DNA of 64,000 nt from Spirosoma pollinicola (lineage in GTDB: Bacteria > Bacteroidota > Bacteroidia > Cytophagales > Spirosomataceae), in assembly GCF_002831565.1 (NCBI RefSeq), contig NZ_CP025096.1, positions 6,563,014-6,627,013 on the forward strand, in the 5' to 3' direction. A program made the position numbers and the translations under genes. The notes under the pieces were generated by a model, which was not told where the DNA came from, did not search any database, and worked only from the letters and a program-made list of their open reading frames with translations. Each line of letters starts with the position of its first letter. The first letter of the stretch is position 1. Below are positions 27,372 to 35,766 of the stretch, in pieces.

Positions 27372-27878
27372 CTAATTTCTTGTAAAGAACTGGATTAACA
27401 CAATGCTTACGGTTGTAAACAATGTACTGGCAACCACCCGGATCAGGGTTGGAATAATTAAAGTCAGACTGCTGGCTTCAATAAAAAATAAAGCGGTGTG
27501 ATGAATAAGTGTCAGGATCAAAACATACCGAAAGAAAGCCCCAACGCCCAATTCACTTAACGAAAATTCGATACGCGTTTCCAGGCCGGGAACATCAATT
27601 TGAGAACGCACAATCAACGGCCTACAGTAGGCCATTAATACCGAAGCAGCTGCGTGCATTCCTAATGTATTGTAAAACGTATCGACAATGATACCGGTCA
27701 CAAAGGCAATAATCAGTAGCCACGTCAGGCTGATTTCGTTCGGCAGAAGCAGAATGCAGGCAATATAAATGAAGCAGAACGCATAATCGAACAAGACCAG
27801 GTTCCGCGCCAACAGAAGTTGCAGAATCAGGTATACTAAAAACAAAAGCGACGTAGACAGAATTTCGCGCAGGGTCAT
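27372..27878 (-). CDS. mreD: Rod shape-determining protein MreD
   Basis: 168 residues, five to six hydrophobic helices, the usual size for MreD. Sequence is poorly conserved in this family, so the call rests on size, topology and position directly downstream of mreC. It is an inner-membrane part of the elongasome that guides lateral cell-wall synthesis. The expected next genes (PBP2 and rodA) do not follow; msrC does. Confidence 0.88.
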   Translation of the reverse strand: MTLREILSTSLLFLVYLILQLLLARNLVLFDYAFCFIYIACILLLPNEISLTWLLIIAFVTGIIVDTFYNTLGMHAAASVLMAYCRPLIVRSQIDVPGLETRIEFSLSELGVGAFFRYVLILTLIHHTALFFIEASSLTLIIPTLIRVVASTLFTTVSIVLIQFFTRN

Positions 27879-27896
27879 TTTAAAGGCGGTAAGTCG

Positions 27897-27948
27897 GTAG
27901 GTCAGTAAGTTGATAACAGGGCGGCCCCGTTACTAACTTACTGACTAC
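27897..27948. repeat. Inverted repeat between mreC and mreD
   Basis: Imperfect arms sharing GTCAGTAAGTT and AACTTACTGAC on either side of a GC-rich centre, within the 74-bp mreC-mreD gap. Confidence 0.55.
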
Positions 27949-27952
27949 TTAA

Positions 27953-28789
27953 CTATTTTTCATTTTCAACATTTTTCTCTAATTGTTCCTGTTCGGCCTG
28001 CAGGCGATTTTCGACAACGTAAACAAACGATAAGTTGCTGAAATTTGTAGCCAGATTGAGCGTAATATCATGAAATGTCATGTTGGGTTGTACACCCACC
28101 GAACGGACACGCCCAACCAGAATTCCCGGAGGGAAGGTTGAATTAAATTCAGACGTTACAACAGAGTCTCCTTTACTAACGGGTTTATACCGCGAAATAT
28201 CGTTCAGCTTTATCAGGTGTGGATCACCGCCATCCCACTTAGCCGAGCCAATTTCGTTGGCCTTCGTTAGTTTCGATGATACCAGAAACTCTGAATGCAA
28301 AATTGAAATAACAACAGAAAAGTGCTGGTTGCAGACTTTCACTTTCCCCACGACACCCGTTGGCGAAATAATACCCATACCCGGCCGGATGCCGTCGTCG
28401 GTGCCTTTATCAATTGTGATGTAGTTATTGGCGAACTGCGTTGTGTTGTCCACCACCTTTGCCACGGTAAACTTAAACCGGTCGGCAAAGGCCGAATCAG
28501 CCTGATACTCTGCCGGGGCGGCTGGTTTACTTTGGAGTAGTTTCGTCAGTTGGGCATTCAGCCGTTGGTTCTCTAACGCTAAATCGGCGTTGACTTGTCG
28601 GAGGCTGGTATATTCGTTAGCCGCATTTGACCACGCCAGCACCTGAGCCGCATACCGATTCGAGGTGTTGAAGTAGGTAACACTCCAATAATTACTGGTA
28701 TTGATAATGAAGTAAAAGCAGAGTACTTCCAGCAGTACGAATAAAATGAAGTTTCGGCTTCGAATAAAAAAATCAACTAACTCTCCCAT
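27953..28789 (-). CDS. mreC: Rod shape-determining protein MreC
   Basis: 278 residues: a short cytoplasmic start, one membrane helix (FILFVLLEVLCFYFII), a coiled-coil stretch (about residues 60-85, with LALENQRLNAQLTKLL) and a periplasmic beta-rich domain with DKGTDDGIRPGMGIISPTGVVGKV and RYKPVSKGDSVVTSEF. MreC links cytoplasmic MreB to the wall-synthesis enzymes. It lies between mreB and mreD on the same strand. Confidence 0.95.
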   Translation of the reverse strand: MGELVDFFIRSRNFILFVLLEVLCFYFIINTSNYWSVTYFNTSNRYAAQVLAWSNAANEYTSLRQVNADLALENQRLNAQLTKLLQSKPAAPAEYQADSAFADRFKFTVAKVVDNTTQFANNYITIDKGTDDGIRPGMGIISPTGVVGKVKVCNQHFSVVISILHSEFLVSSKLTKANEIGSAKWDGGDPHLIKLNDISRYKPVSKGDSVVTSEFNSTFPPGILVGRVRSVGVQPNMTFHDITLNLATNFSNLSFVYVVENRLQAEQEQLEKNVENEK

Positions 28790-28801
28790 TAGATTGAAAA
28801 A

Positions 28802-28874
28802 GTAACGCGGGCAGAAGTCCGCGCTTTGTAGGTGTCATTTGCTTCTACAAAGCGCGGACTTCTGCCCGCGTTAC
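28802..28874. repeat. Perfect 30-bp inverted repeat between mreB and mreC
   Basis: Arms 28802-28831 and 28845-28874, no mismatch, 13-bp loop. It sits inside an operon between co-directional genes, so full termination is unlikely. It could protect the mreB mRNA 3' end or attenuate mreCD relative to mreB. Confidence 0.75.
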
Positions 28875-28878
28875 GCAA

Positions 28879-29904
28879 TTAACTAATCAGTACCGACCGG
28901 TACATTTCCAGATTTTTAATTACCTCACCCGTGCCTTTTACAACCGCCTTGAGGGGATCGTCGGCCACGTGAATCGGCAATTTGGTTTTAGCCGCCAGTC
29001 GTTTGTCGAGGCCGTGTAAAAGGGCTCCTCCACCCGTCAGGTGAATACCGTTGGTATAAATATCGGCCGATAATTCCGGTGGCGAAATTTCGAGGGCCTT
29101 CATCGTAGCCTCTTCGATTTTCGAGATGGATTTATCGAGCGCGTAGGCGATCTCACTATAGGTAACCTTGATTTCTTTGGGGATACCCGTCATCAAATCG
29201 CGGCCACGAATTTCGTAATCAGCAGGTGGGTTGTCGAGTTCGGGCAATGCCGAACCAACTTCCATTTTAATTTGCTCGGCCGAGCGTTCGCCAATCAGCA
29301 GATTGTGTTCCCGACGCATGTAATCCACAATATCACGGGTGAACACATCACCGGCAATACGGATCGACTGCTCGCAAACAATACCTGACAGGGCAATCAC
29401 CGCAATTTCGGTCGTTCCTCCACCGATGTCTACGATCATCGTACCGTTGGGTTGTGTAATGTCAATGCCAATCCCAATAGCGGCAGCAATAGGCTCATGC
29501 ACCATGTACACTTCTTTGGCACCGGCATGTTCGGCAGAGTCTTTAACGGCTCTTTTTTCCACTTCTGTAATACCCGATGGAATACAGATTACCATCCGGT
29601 GCGAAGGCGAAAACAGTTTACTGCCCGTATCGATCATCTTGATCATGCCCCGAATCATCAACTCGGCGGCCGTAAAGTCAGCAATAACACCGTCTTTCAA
29701 CGGACGGATTGTTTTGATGTTTTCGTTGGTCTTTTCGTGCATCTGCATGGCCTTATGACCAATGGCCAGCACCTTGCCGGTGAGTTTATCCATTGCAATG
29801 ATCGAAGGCTCATCCACCACAATCCGATCCTTGTGAATGATCAAGGTATTCGCTGTGCCCAGGTCAATAGCAATGTCGCTAGTTAAAAAATTGAAAAGTC
29901 CCAT
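28879..29904 (-). CDS. mreB: Rod shape-determining protein MreB
   Basis: 341 residues of bacterial actin. Phosphate-binding loops: DIAIDLGTANTLI near the start and VDIGGGTTEIAVIAL (about residue 160); adenosine motif LTGGGALLHG (about residue 290). It polymerises under the inner membrane and steers the elongasome. First gene of mreB-C-D; a TATTTTTG box lies 53 bp upstream. Confidence 0.97.
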   Translation of the reverse strand: MGLFNFLTSDIAIDLGTANTLIIHKDRIVVDEPSIIAMDKLTGKVLAIGHKAMQMHEKTNENIKTIRPLKDGVIADFTAAELMIRGMIKMIDTGSKLFSPSHRMVICIPSGITEVEKRAVKDSAEHAGAKEVYMVHEPIAAAIGIGIDITQPNGTMIVDIGGGTTEIAVIALSGIVCEQSIRIAGDVFTRDIVDYMRREHNLLIGERSAEQIKMEVGSALPELDNPPADYEIRGRDLMTGIPKEIKVTYSEIAYALDKSISKIEEATMKALEISPPELSADIYTNGIHLTGGGALLHGLDKRLAAKTKLPIHVADDPLKAVVKGTGEVIKNLEMYRSVLIS

Positions 29905-29957
29905 TATAGGTTGGCGCTGAACGCCTTATTACAAATACTGTTTTATTGAAAAGTGTG

Positions 29958-29965
29958 CAAAAATA
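29958..29965 (-). promoter_or_regulatory. Candidate -7 box for mreBCD
   Basis: TATTTTTG on the minus strand fits TAnnTTTG, 53 bp upstream of mreB. The -33 element is not clear. Confidence 0.45.
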
Positions 29966-30078
29966 TAGATTATTCAAGAGAATAAAATGGATAATGTAGA
30001 ATGAAGATCGGATAATGTCTAATCAAGGCCGTGAGCCACTGGTTATTGATTCCTCATGATACATTATTTATAACCCAC

Positions 30079-30086
30079 TACCTTTG
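30079..30086 (+). promoter_or_regulatory. Candidate -7 box close to the GH3 start codon
   Basis: TACCTTTG, seven bases before ATG 30094, so the transcript would have almost no leader. It lies inside the longer open frame and so argues against the start at 30031. Confidence 0.42.
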
Positions 30087-30093
30087 TGCCATT

Positions 30094-31596
30094 ATGGGAA
30101 TTCGTTCGGTCGTAAGTAAGCCATTCGCCAAGTTTATTGTAGAGCGTCAGCAAGCCTGGATGTATCAGCCTGCCGAGGCCCAGCAACGCTGGTTTCGGAA
30201 ACTAATGGAAGGCGGTCGCGCTACTGCTTTTGGTCAGGATCATCACCTCAGGGACGTACAGACGGTTGCTGAGTTTCGGCAAGCCGTTCCTGTCCGTGAT
30301 TATGAGGACTTAAAACCCTATATCGAGCAGATTTTAAGCGGTGGAATAGACATACTTTGGCCGGGAAAACCCCTCTATTTTGCCAAAACATCGGGCACCA
30401 CATCGGGCACTAAGTACATTCCAATTACCCAAGATTCTATTCCAAATCATATCAATTCTGCCCGCGACGCCCTGTTGAATTATATTAATGAAACGGGAAA
30501 CGGCGCGTTTCTGGATAAAAAATTAATTTTTTTATCCGGCAGTCCCGAACTGACCCAAAAAGCGGGAATCAACATCGGGCGGCTCTCGGGCATCGCCAAT
30601 CACCATGTTCCGGCCTATCTGCGTACGAATCAGTTGCCCAGTTACGAGACCAACGTCATTGACGATTGGGAAACAAAACTGGAACGCATCATCGACGAAA
30701 CGCTGACGCAGCCCATGTCGCTGATTTCGGGTATACCGCCTTGGGTACAGATGTATTTTGATCGGATTCAAGAGCGCACGGGTAAGTTGATCAAGGATGT
30801 TTTTTCCGATTTTTCAGTGTTCGTCTACGGTGGCGTCAACTTCGAACCCTACCGCGCCAAGTTGCTTGACAGCATTGGAAAACGAATTGACTCGATTGAG
30901 ACGTACCCGGCATCAGAAGGTTTCATCGCTTTCCAGGATAGCCAGACCGAGGAGGGCCTTTTGCTCCTGGCAGATAGTGGTATTTTCTTCGAATTCATTG
31001 CCGCCGACGAATACTTCAGCGAGAACCCGCGCCGGTTGACGATTGACGAGGTCGAGCTGGGAAAAAACTACGCCGTAATTATTAACAACAATGCGGGTTT
31101 GTGGGGATACTCCCTTGGCGATACCGTCAAGTTTGTATCGCGGGAGCCGTATCGACTGTTGGTAACAGGACGGATCAAACACTTTATTTCGGCCTTTGGC
31201 GAACACGTGATAGGCGAAGAAGTAGAAAAGGCGTTGCAATTTGCCATGCAGCAACACCCCGAAACAGAAGTTGTCGAGTTTACCGTAGCGCCAATGGTTA
31301 GTCCGAAAGAGGGCTTGCCATATCATGAGTGGCTGGTGGAATTTGCCACGCCCCCACACAATCCAGATGCCTTTGCCCGCGATGTAGATAACCGCCTTAT
31401 TAAACTAAACGTATATTACGACGATCTGATCACAGGCTCAATTCTTCAACCGCTAAAGCTGACAAGTCTGCCACGCGGAGCATTTCAACGGTACATGAAA
31501 TCGCAGGGTAAGCTGGGCGGACAAAACAAAGTACCCCGGCTGGCCAATGATCGAAAAATTGCTGATGGGTTAGCGGAGATAGGACAAACGGCATAA
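30094..31596 (+). CDS. GH3-family acyl-adenylate/amide synthetase-like protein
   Basis: 500 residues from ATG 30094. The family is known in plants for joining jasmonate or auxin to amino acids and is common but uncharacterised in Bacteroidota. Motifs: LYFAKTSGTTSGTKYIPIT (ATP/AMP loop, about residue 95), VFVYGGVNFEPYR (about 245), ETYPASEGFIAFQ (about 265) and YSLGDTVKF followed by GRIKHFISAFGEHV (about 340-370). These are the adenylation motifs of the superfamily. The longer frame from 30031 adds 21 residues unlike the family. The acyl substrate is unknown. Confidence 0.88.
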   Translation: MGIRSVVSKPFAKFIVERQQAWMYQPAEAQQRWFRKLMEGGRATAFGQDHHLRDVQTVAEFRQAVPVRDYEDLKPYIEQILSGGIDILWPGKPLYFAKTSGTTSGTKYIPITQDSIPNHINSARDALLNYINETGNGAFLDKKLIFLSGSPELTQKAGINIGRLSGIANHHVPAYLRTNQLPSYETNVIDDWETKLERIIDETLTQPMSLISGIPPWVQMYFDRIQERTGKLIKDVFSDFSVFVYGGVNFEPYRAKLLDSIGKRIDSIETYPASEGFIAFQDSQTEEGLLLLADSGIFFEFIAADEYFSENPRRLTIDEVELGKNYAVIINNNAGLWGYSLGDTVKFVSREPYRLLVTGRIKHFISAFGEHVIGEEVEKALQFAMQQHPETEVVEFTVAPMVSPKEGLPYHEWLVEFATPPHNPDAFARDVDNRLIKLNVYYDDLITGSILQPLKLTSLPRGAFQRYMKSQGKLGGQNKVPRLANDRKIADGLAEIGQTA

Positions 31597-31599
31597 GAG

Positions 31600-31911
31600 A
31601 TGGAAACAGTAGCTATTAATCAGACATACATTCTAGAAACGCTCCGGGCCAACCGTGCTCGACTTCAAAAGGAGTTCGGTATTGAGCGTATTGGGTTATA
31701 CGGCAGTTTCGCCCGGAATGAGGAGACGGAGAAAAGCGATATTGATTTGGTATATTCTTTAGAAAAAGGGGTTGCTTTATCCTGGGAGGAACGGGAACGG
31801 TTATACCGTATTTTAAGACGTAAACTCCATCGAAAATTAGATTTGGTCGAATGGGCATACATGAATCCAATTATTGGATATTACGTAAAGAAGGAACTCA
31901 TTTATGTATAA
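31600..31911 (+). CDS. MNT nucleotidyltransferase (antitoxin of an MNT-HEPN pair)
   Basis: 103 residues. The motif GSFARNEETEKSDIDL is the GSxxR...SDxDL signature of minimal nucleotidyltransferases, with two metal-binding Asp residues; a further Asp lies in KLDLVEW. Proteins of this type neutralise a HEPN ribonuclease, in studied cases by adding AMP groups to a tyrosine. The stop codon overlaps the start of the HEPN gene by 8 bp, a tight translational coupling. Pair 1 of two in this window. Confidence 0.87.
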   Translation: METVAINQTYILETLRANRARLQKEFGIERIGLYGSFARNEETEKSDIDLVYSLEKGVALSWEERERLYRILRRKLHRKLDLVEWAYMNPIIGYYVKKELIYV

Positions 31912-32338
31912 CCGCCGTAACTTTATTCATCTCTGCACAATTCTTGAGTGTATTGAAAAGATAACAATTTATAGCTGTTCATTTAACAATGCAGATGACT
32001 TTTTCGCGGCTGATGACCAAGTGTATTACAATGCTTCATGGGCACTGTTATTAGTTATTGGTGAAGATTCTAAGAAGTTAGCAAAAGAATTAAAAAACGA
32101 TTACCCTGCCGTTCCATGGCGATTACTTTCAGGTACCCGAAATTTCCTGGCCCACGAGTATAGAGCTCTTAATCAACAACTGATTTTTGACATTATTCGA
32201 CAGAATTTACCGTCGTTGAAAAATACAGTTATCAGTATGTTTCACAAAGTAGATTATAGTAGTGAAGTATTGGAAGCAGCCCTTTCCTCTGACTACTACC
32301 GACACATTCAATACCTGCGCGAAAAACTAAATGACTGA
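31904..32338 (+). CDS. HEPN (DUF86-like) ribonuclease toxin
   Basis: 144 residues, all helical in pattern. It carries RNFLAHEY, the Rx4HxY motif of HEPN toxins: Arg and His cleave RNA and the Tyr is the site modified by the MNT partner. It overlaps the MNT gene by 8 bp and the start of dxr by 8 bp, so toxin and an essential isoprenoid gene share one transcript. The codon use is more AT-rich than that of dxr, consistent with insertion by transfer. Confidence 0.85.
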   Translation: MYNRRNFIHLCTILECIEKITIYSCSFNNADDFFAADDQVYYNASWALLLVIGEDSKKLAKELKNDYPAVPWRLLSGTRNFLAHEYRALNQQLIFDIIRQNLPSLKNTVISMFHKVDYSSEVLEAALSSDYYRHIQYLREKLND

Positions 32339-33503
32339 CATAAAAAAACGCCATATCGCCATCCTCGGCTCTACCGGTTCTATTGGAACGCAGGCCGTCG
32401 ACGTGATAAAATCCAATCCTGACCGGTTTCAGGTTGAGGTATTGACAACCAATAACAACGCCGAATTGCTCATTGAACAGGCGGTTGAGTTGAAACCCAA
32501 TGTGGTCGTGATCTGCAATGAAGCCCGCTACGATCAGGTTTTTGCAGCGCTCGATCCACTGGGCATTAAAGTGTATGCGGGTGCCAAAGCCATTGCGTCG
32601 GTGGTGCAGATGGATACTATCGATATGGTGCTGACCGCTATGGTTGGTTATGCCGGGTTGTTGCCTACTATCAAAGCCATCGAAGCCGGTAAGTCGATCG
32701 CACTGGCCAACAAAGAAACCCTCGTGGTTGCGGGCGAACTCATTACCCAACTAGCCGCGCAGAAAGGCGTCAATATTTTTCCGGTCGACTCCGAACACTC
32801 GGCTATTTTCCAATGCCTGGTTGGGGAGTTTCATAACCCGATTGAGAAAATTATCCTGACCGCATCGGGTGGACCGTTTCGGGGGAAATCGTCGGAGTTT
32901 CTGGCGACGGTTACGAAGGCGCAGGCGCTTAAGCACCCAAACTGGACAATGGGGGCGAAAATAACCATCGACTCTGCAACCTTGATGAACAAAGGGCTGG
33001 AAGTTATCGAAGCCAAGTGGTTATTTGGCCTGACGACTGAGCAGATTGACGTAGTTGTTCATCCACAAAGCATTATCCATTCGATGGTGCAGTTTGAGGA
33101 TGGCAGTATCAAAGCCCAGATGGGGCTGCCCGATATGCGCCTGCCGATTCAGTTTGCGCTGGGGTATCCAGACCGATTGAAGTCCAACTTCCCGCGTTTC
33201 AACTTTATGGATTACCCATCGCTAACATTTGAACAGCCTGACCTGAAAACGTTTCGCAACCTTCAACTTGCCTTCGATGCGCTCAAACAGGGCGGCAATG
33301 CCCCCTGTATTATCAACGCAGCCAACGAAGTAGCCGTCGATGCATTTCTGAACGATCAGATTGGCTTTCTGGAAATATCAGAGATTATTGAACTGTGTCT
33401 GGCGAAAGCAACCTTCATGAAGACTCCAACTTACGACGACTACGTACTTACTGACGAAGAAACCCGTCGACTGGCTACAGAGAGAATTAAAACACTGGTT
33501 TAA
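32331..33503 (+). CDS. dxr: 1-deoxy-D-xylulose 5-phosphate reductoisomerase
   Basis: 390 residues. NADPH-binding ILGSTGSIGTQAVDVI at the start; IALANKETLVVAGE (about residue 123); catalytic and metal-site segment FPVDSEHSAIFQCL (about 152, with the Asp and Glu metal ligands); ASGGPFRG (about 184) and the flexible MNKGLEVIEAKWLF region (about 218). It makes 2-C-methyl-D-erythritol 4-phosphate, the second step of the MEP isoprenoid pathway, in the cytoplasm. Its start overlaps the HEPN gene by 8 bp. Confidence 0.97.
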   Translation: MTDIKKRHIAILGSTGSIGTQAVDVIKSNPDRFQVEVLTTNNNAELLIEQAVELKPNVVVICNEARYDQVFAALDPLGIKVYAGAKAIASVVQMDTIDMVLTAMVGYAGLLPTIKAIEAGKSIALANKETLVVAGELITQLAAQKGVNIFPVDSEHSAIFQCLVGEFHNPIEKIILTASGGPFRGKSSEFLATVTKAQALKHPNWTMGAKITIDSATLMNKGLEVIEAKWLFGLTTEQIDVVVHPQSIIHSMVQFEDGSIKAQMGLPDMRLPIQFALGYPDRLKSNFPRFNFMDYPSLTFEQPDLKTFRNLQLAFDALKQGGNAPCIINAANEVAVDAFLNDQIGFLEISEIIELCLAKATFMKTPTYDDYVLTDEETRRLATERIKTLV

Positions 33504-33539
33504 CTGTTTATACCGTATCAACCACGCTCAACGTTTTAA

Positions 33540-33626
33540 ATGCACGTGACTTACTGGATTTGGTTTATTTTAGGTATCCTGATTGGCATTGGTTTACTTC
33601 GCTTCCTTAAAAGTCGAAACAAGTAA
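33540..33626 (+). CDS. 28-residue single-pass membrane peptide
   Basis: ATG to TAA frame of 29 codons in the 177-bp gap between dxr and rseP. It encodes a short polar start, one hydrophobic helix rich in Ile, Leu, Gly and Trp, and a basic tail (LKSRNK): the standard inside-positive layout of a tiny membrane protein. It has no recognised family. Its position 36 bp after dxr and 54 bp before rseP suggests co-transcription. Chance cannot be excluded for so short a frame. Confidence 0.45.
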   Translation: MHVTYWIWFILGILIGIGLLRFLKSRNK

Positions 33627-33680
33627 AATTGTATAACCCTCAATAGTAACACAACGGTCCGCCGTAGCGGTTCTGAATAC

Positions 33681-34997
33681 ATGGAAATATTAATAATGGC
33701 GGGTCAGCTCATTCTGGGTTTATCCATTTTAGTAGGCTTACACGAGTTAGGGCATCTACTGGCAGCCAAGGCCTTTGGCATGCGGGTAGAGCAGTATTTT
33801 ATTGGCTTTCCGCCAAAGGTCTGGAGCATTAAACGGGGTGAGACCGAATACGGCATTGGCGCGATTCCACTGGGTGGTTTCGTAAAAATTTCCGGCATGA
33901 TTGACGAATCACTCGACACAACCCATACCAATCTGGAGCCTCAGCCTTATGAATTTCGGGCTAAGCCAGCCTGGCAGCGGCTTATTGTTATGCTCGGTGG
34001 CATTATTGTTAACGTTATTGTTGGCATCCTGATTTTCGTGATCATTGCCTACAAAAACGGCAATACGTATCTGGCTGCGAAGGATGCTAAATACGGTATC
34101 GTTGCCTACGATCTGGCAAAGAGTATTGGCTTGCAAACCGGCGATAAAATTGTAAAAGTCAACGGAAAGACAATTACGGATTTCAACGAAATTCGTGGTT
34201 CTGACGTATTTCTGGGCGATAATAGTACGTACACAATTGAGCGAAACGGTAAGCTGGAAGATATTTATATTCCGAATGATTTCGTCAATAAGTTAGCGGA
34301 TAAGAAAGCGGCCGGTCAATTTATTGAGCCTATCGAGCCGTTTAAAGTGGCCGAGTTAGTACCCGGTCAACCAGCAACAAAAGCAGGTTTGAAAGCGGGC
34401 GATGTAATTACCAGCATCAACAATAAACCGATCCAGTTTTACCACGAGTTTACCGAGATCGTAAAGCCACTTAAAAATAAAGCTGTCACGCTTGGCATCA
34501 ACCGAAATGGACAGCCAGTCACTTTAACGATGACAACCACTCCTGATGGTACCATCGGTTTTTATCCTGAGTTCCTGCTACCCTTGACCAAGCAGGAGTA
34601 TACGTTCGGCGAAGCGCTTGGCGTGGGTACAAAAAAAGCATTCCAGGTTGTGTTTGATAATATCAAAGGCTTCGGTAAGATTTTCCGGGGTGAAGTTTCA
34701 GCATCCAAAGCACTGAGCGGTCCAATTGGTATTGCACAAAATCTCTTTGGGGGTGTCTGGGTTTGGGATCGTTTCTGGACTGTTACGGGACTTCTTTCAA
34801 TGGCGCTTGCCTTCATGAACGCTTTACCAATCCCGGCTCTCGATGGAGGCCATGCCACAATTCTGGGTTACGAGATCATCTCAGGCCGTAAGCCTTCAGA
34901 TCGTTTTCTGGAAGGAGCCCAAAAAGTGGGTATGGTTATTTTGCTTGGACTAATGGCATTTGCTATTTTCAACGACGTTTTAAAAGCTGTTTTTTAA
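33681..34997 (+). CDS. rseP: Site-2 intramembrane zinc protease RseP
   Basis: 438 residues. Zinc site HELGH at residues 21-25 in the first helix, the third ligand in the LDGGH region (Asp388), and two PDZ domains between them (about residues 120-200 and 215-300, with GLQTGDKIVKVNGK and GLKAGDVITSINNK). It cuts membrane-embedded anti-sigma factors and signal peptide remnants, releasing envelope-stress responses. The two PDZ domains and length match RseP rather than the shorter SpoIVFB type. The natural substrate is not encoded nearby. Confidence 0.96.
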   Translation: MEILIMAGQLILGLSILVGLHELGHLLAAKAFGMRVEQYFIGFPPKVWSIKRGETEYGIGAIPLGGFVKISGMIDESLDTTHTNLEPQPYEFRAKPAWQRLIVMLGGIIVNVIVGILIFVIIAYKNGNTYLAAKDAKYGIVAYDLAKSIGLQTGDKIVKVNGKTITDFNEIRGSDVFLGDNSTYTIERNGKLEDIYIPNDFVNKLADKKAAGQFIEPIEPFKVAELVPGQPATKAGLKAGDVITSINNKPIQFYHEFTEIVKPLKNKAVTLGINRNGQPVTLTMTTTPDGTIGFYPEFLLPLTKQEYTFGEALGVGTKKAFQVVFDNIKGFGKIFRGEVSASKALSGPIGIAQNLFGGVWVWDRFWTVTGLLSMALAFMNALPIPALDGGHATILGYEIISGRKPSDRFLEGAQKVGMVILLGLMAFAIFNDVLKAVF

Positions 34998-35015
34998 GAC
35001 CCTTTTTGCCCAAAA

Positions 35016-35074
35016 CAAGAAGAGGATTGTAGAAGCAAAGGAAACTCTTCCTTATCTCTACAACCCTCTTCTTG
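35016..35074 (+). terminator. Hairpin after rseP
   Basis: 18-bp arms with a single mismatch (35016-35033 with 35057-35074), 23-bp loop, between rseP and the DUF6702 gene. Probably a terminator or partial terminator. Confidence 0.6.
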
Positions 35075-35084
35075 CACTTCATCT

Positions 35085-35591
35085 ATGTTTAATTCACTGA
35101 TTCGAGCAGGCTTTTTAGTTTGTATAACGGGCTTGCTATCGGCGAGTATGTCCGCACACGACTTCCACGCCAGCGTAACCCAGATGCAGTATGACCCTAA
35201 AGAGCGGACGTTTGAAATAAGCATTCGGATATTTACCGATGATTTTGAAAAGGCACTGGCAGAAGCAACGAAAAGTAAAGTAAACCTGAACGGACCAGGC
35301 AAAAATGACCAGTTGATTGAAAAATATGTTCAGGCCCATTTTTCGTATGCGAATGCTCAGAAGCAGGCTAAACCCATTAAGTACATAGGCTACGAAGTGG
35401 AAACCGATGCACACTGGATTTACCTTGAAATGCCTTATAATGAACCTTTTAAGGGCGGATCATTAAAACAGAACGTATTGATGGAAATGTTTGACGATCA
35501 GGTAAATATGGTTAACGTTCAATATCAAGGGCATAAAAAAACGTTTGTCTTCCGTAAAAACCAGTCGATTCAGGACATTTGGGTCGATTAA
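35085..35591 (+). CDS. DUF6702 family exported protein
   Basis: 168 residues with an N-terminal signal (FNSLIRAGFLVCITGLLSASMSA) and then HDFHASVTQMQYDPKERTFEISIRIFTDDFEKAL, the pattern of DUF6702, a small Bacteroidota family of unknown role. The mature protein looks like a beta-sandwich. It lies between rseP and lon in the same direction, so a link to envelope quality control is possible but is guessed from position alone. Confidence 0.75.
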   Translation: MFNSLIRAGFLVCITGLLSASMSAHDFHASVTQMQYDPKERTFEISIRIFTDDFEKALAEATKSKVNLNGPGKNDQLIEKYVQAHFSYANAQKQAKPIKYIGYEVETDAHWIYLEMPYNEPFKGGSLKQNVLMEMFDDQVNMVNVQYQGHKKTFVFRKNQSIQDIWVD

Positions 35592-35624
35592 TAAATTTTT
35601 AGGTCACTAAGCACCCTAATTCGT

Positions 35625-35632
35625 TAATTTTG
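35625..35632 (+). promoter_or_regulatory. Candidate -7 box for lon
   Basis: TAATTTTG, 134 bp before the lon start, in the gap after DUF6702. It fits TAnnTTTG; a weak TTTA lies 23 bp upstream. It would give lon a long 5' leader. Confidence 0.42.
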
Positions 35633-35766
35633 TAGTTGTAACGATTAGTCCGTCAGATCGTCATAGAAATTGACTGTGGCACGGACCTTGCGAATACCTC
35701 GTTTCCCTTGCCTTTCCTATAGTTTAGGTACCAAATATTCAATGCTGCCAGTCTGGCAGTGTACTT

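Noticed and set aside
29082..29096. Third copy of the GCGAAATTTCGC operator
   Set aside because: The match (GCGAAATTTCGA) lies inside mreB coding sequence, lacks the last base of the palindrome and has none of the flanking 17 bases.
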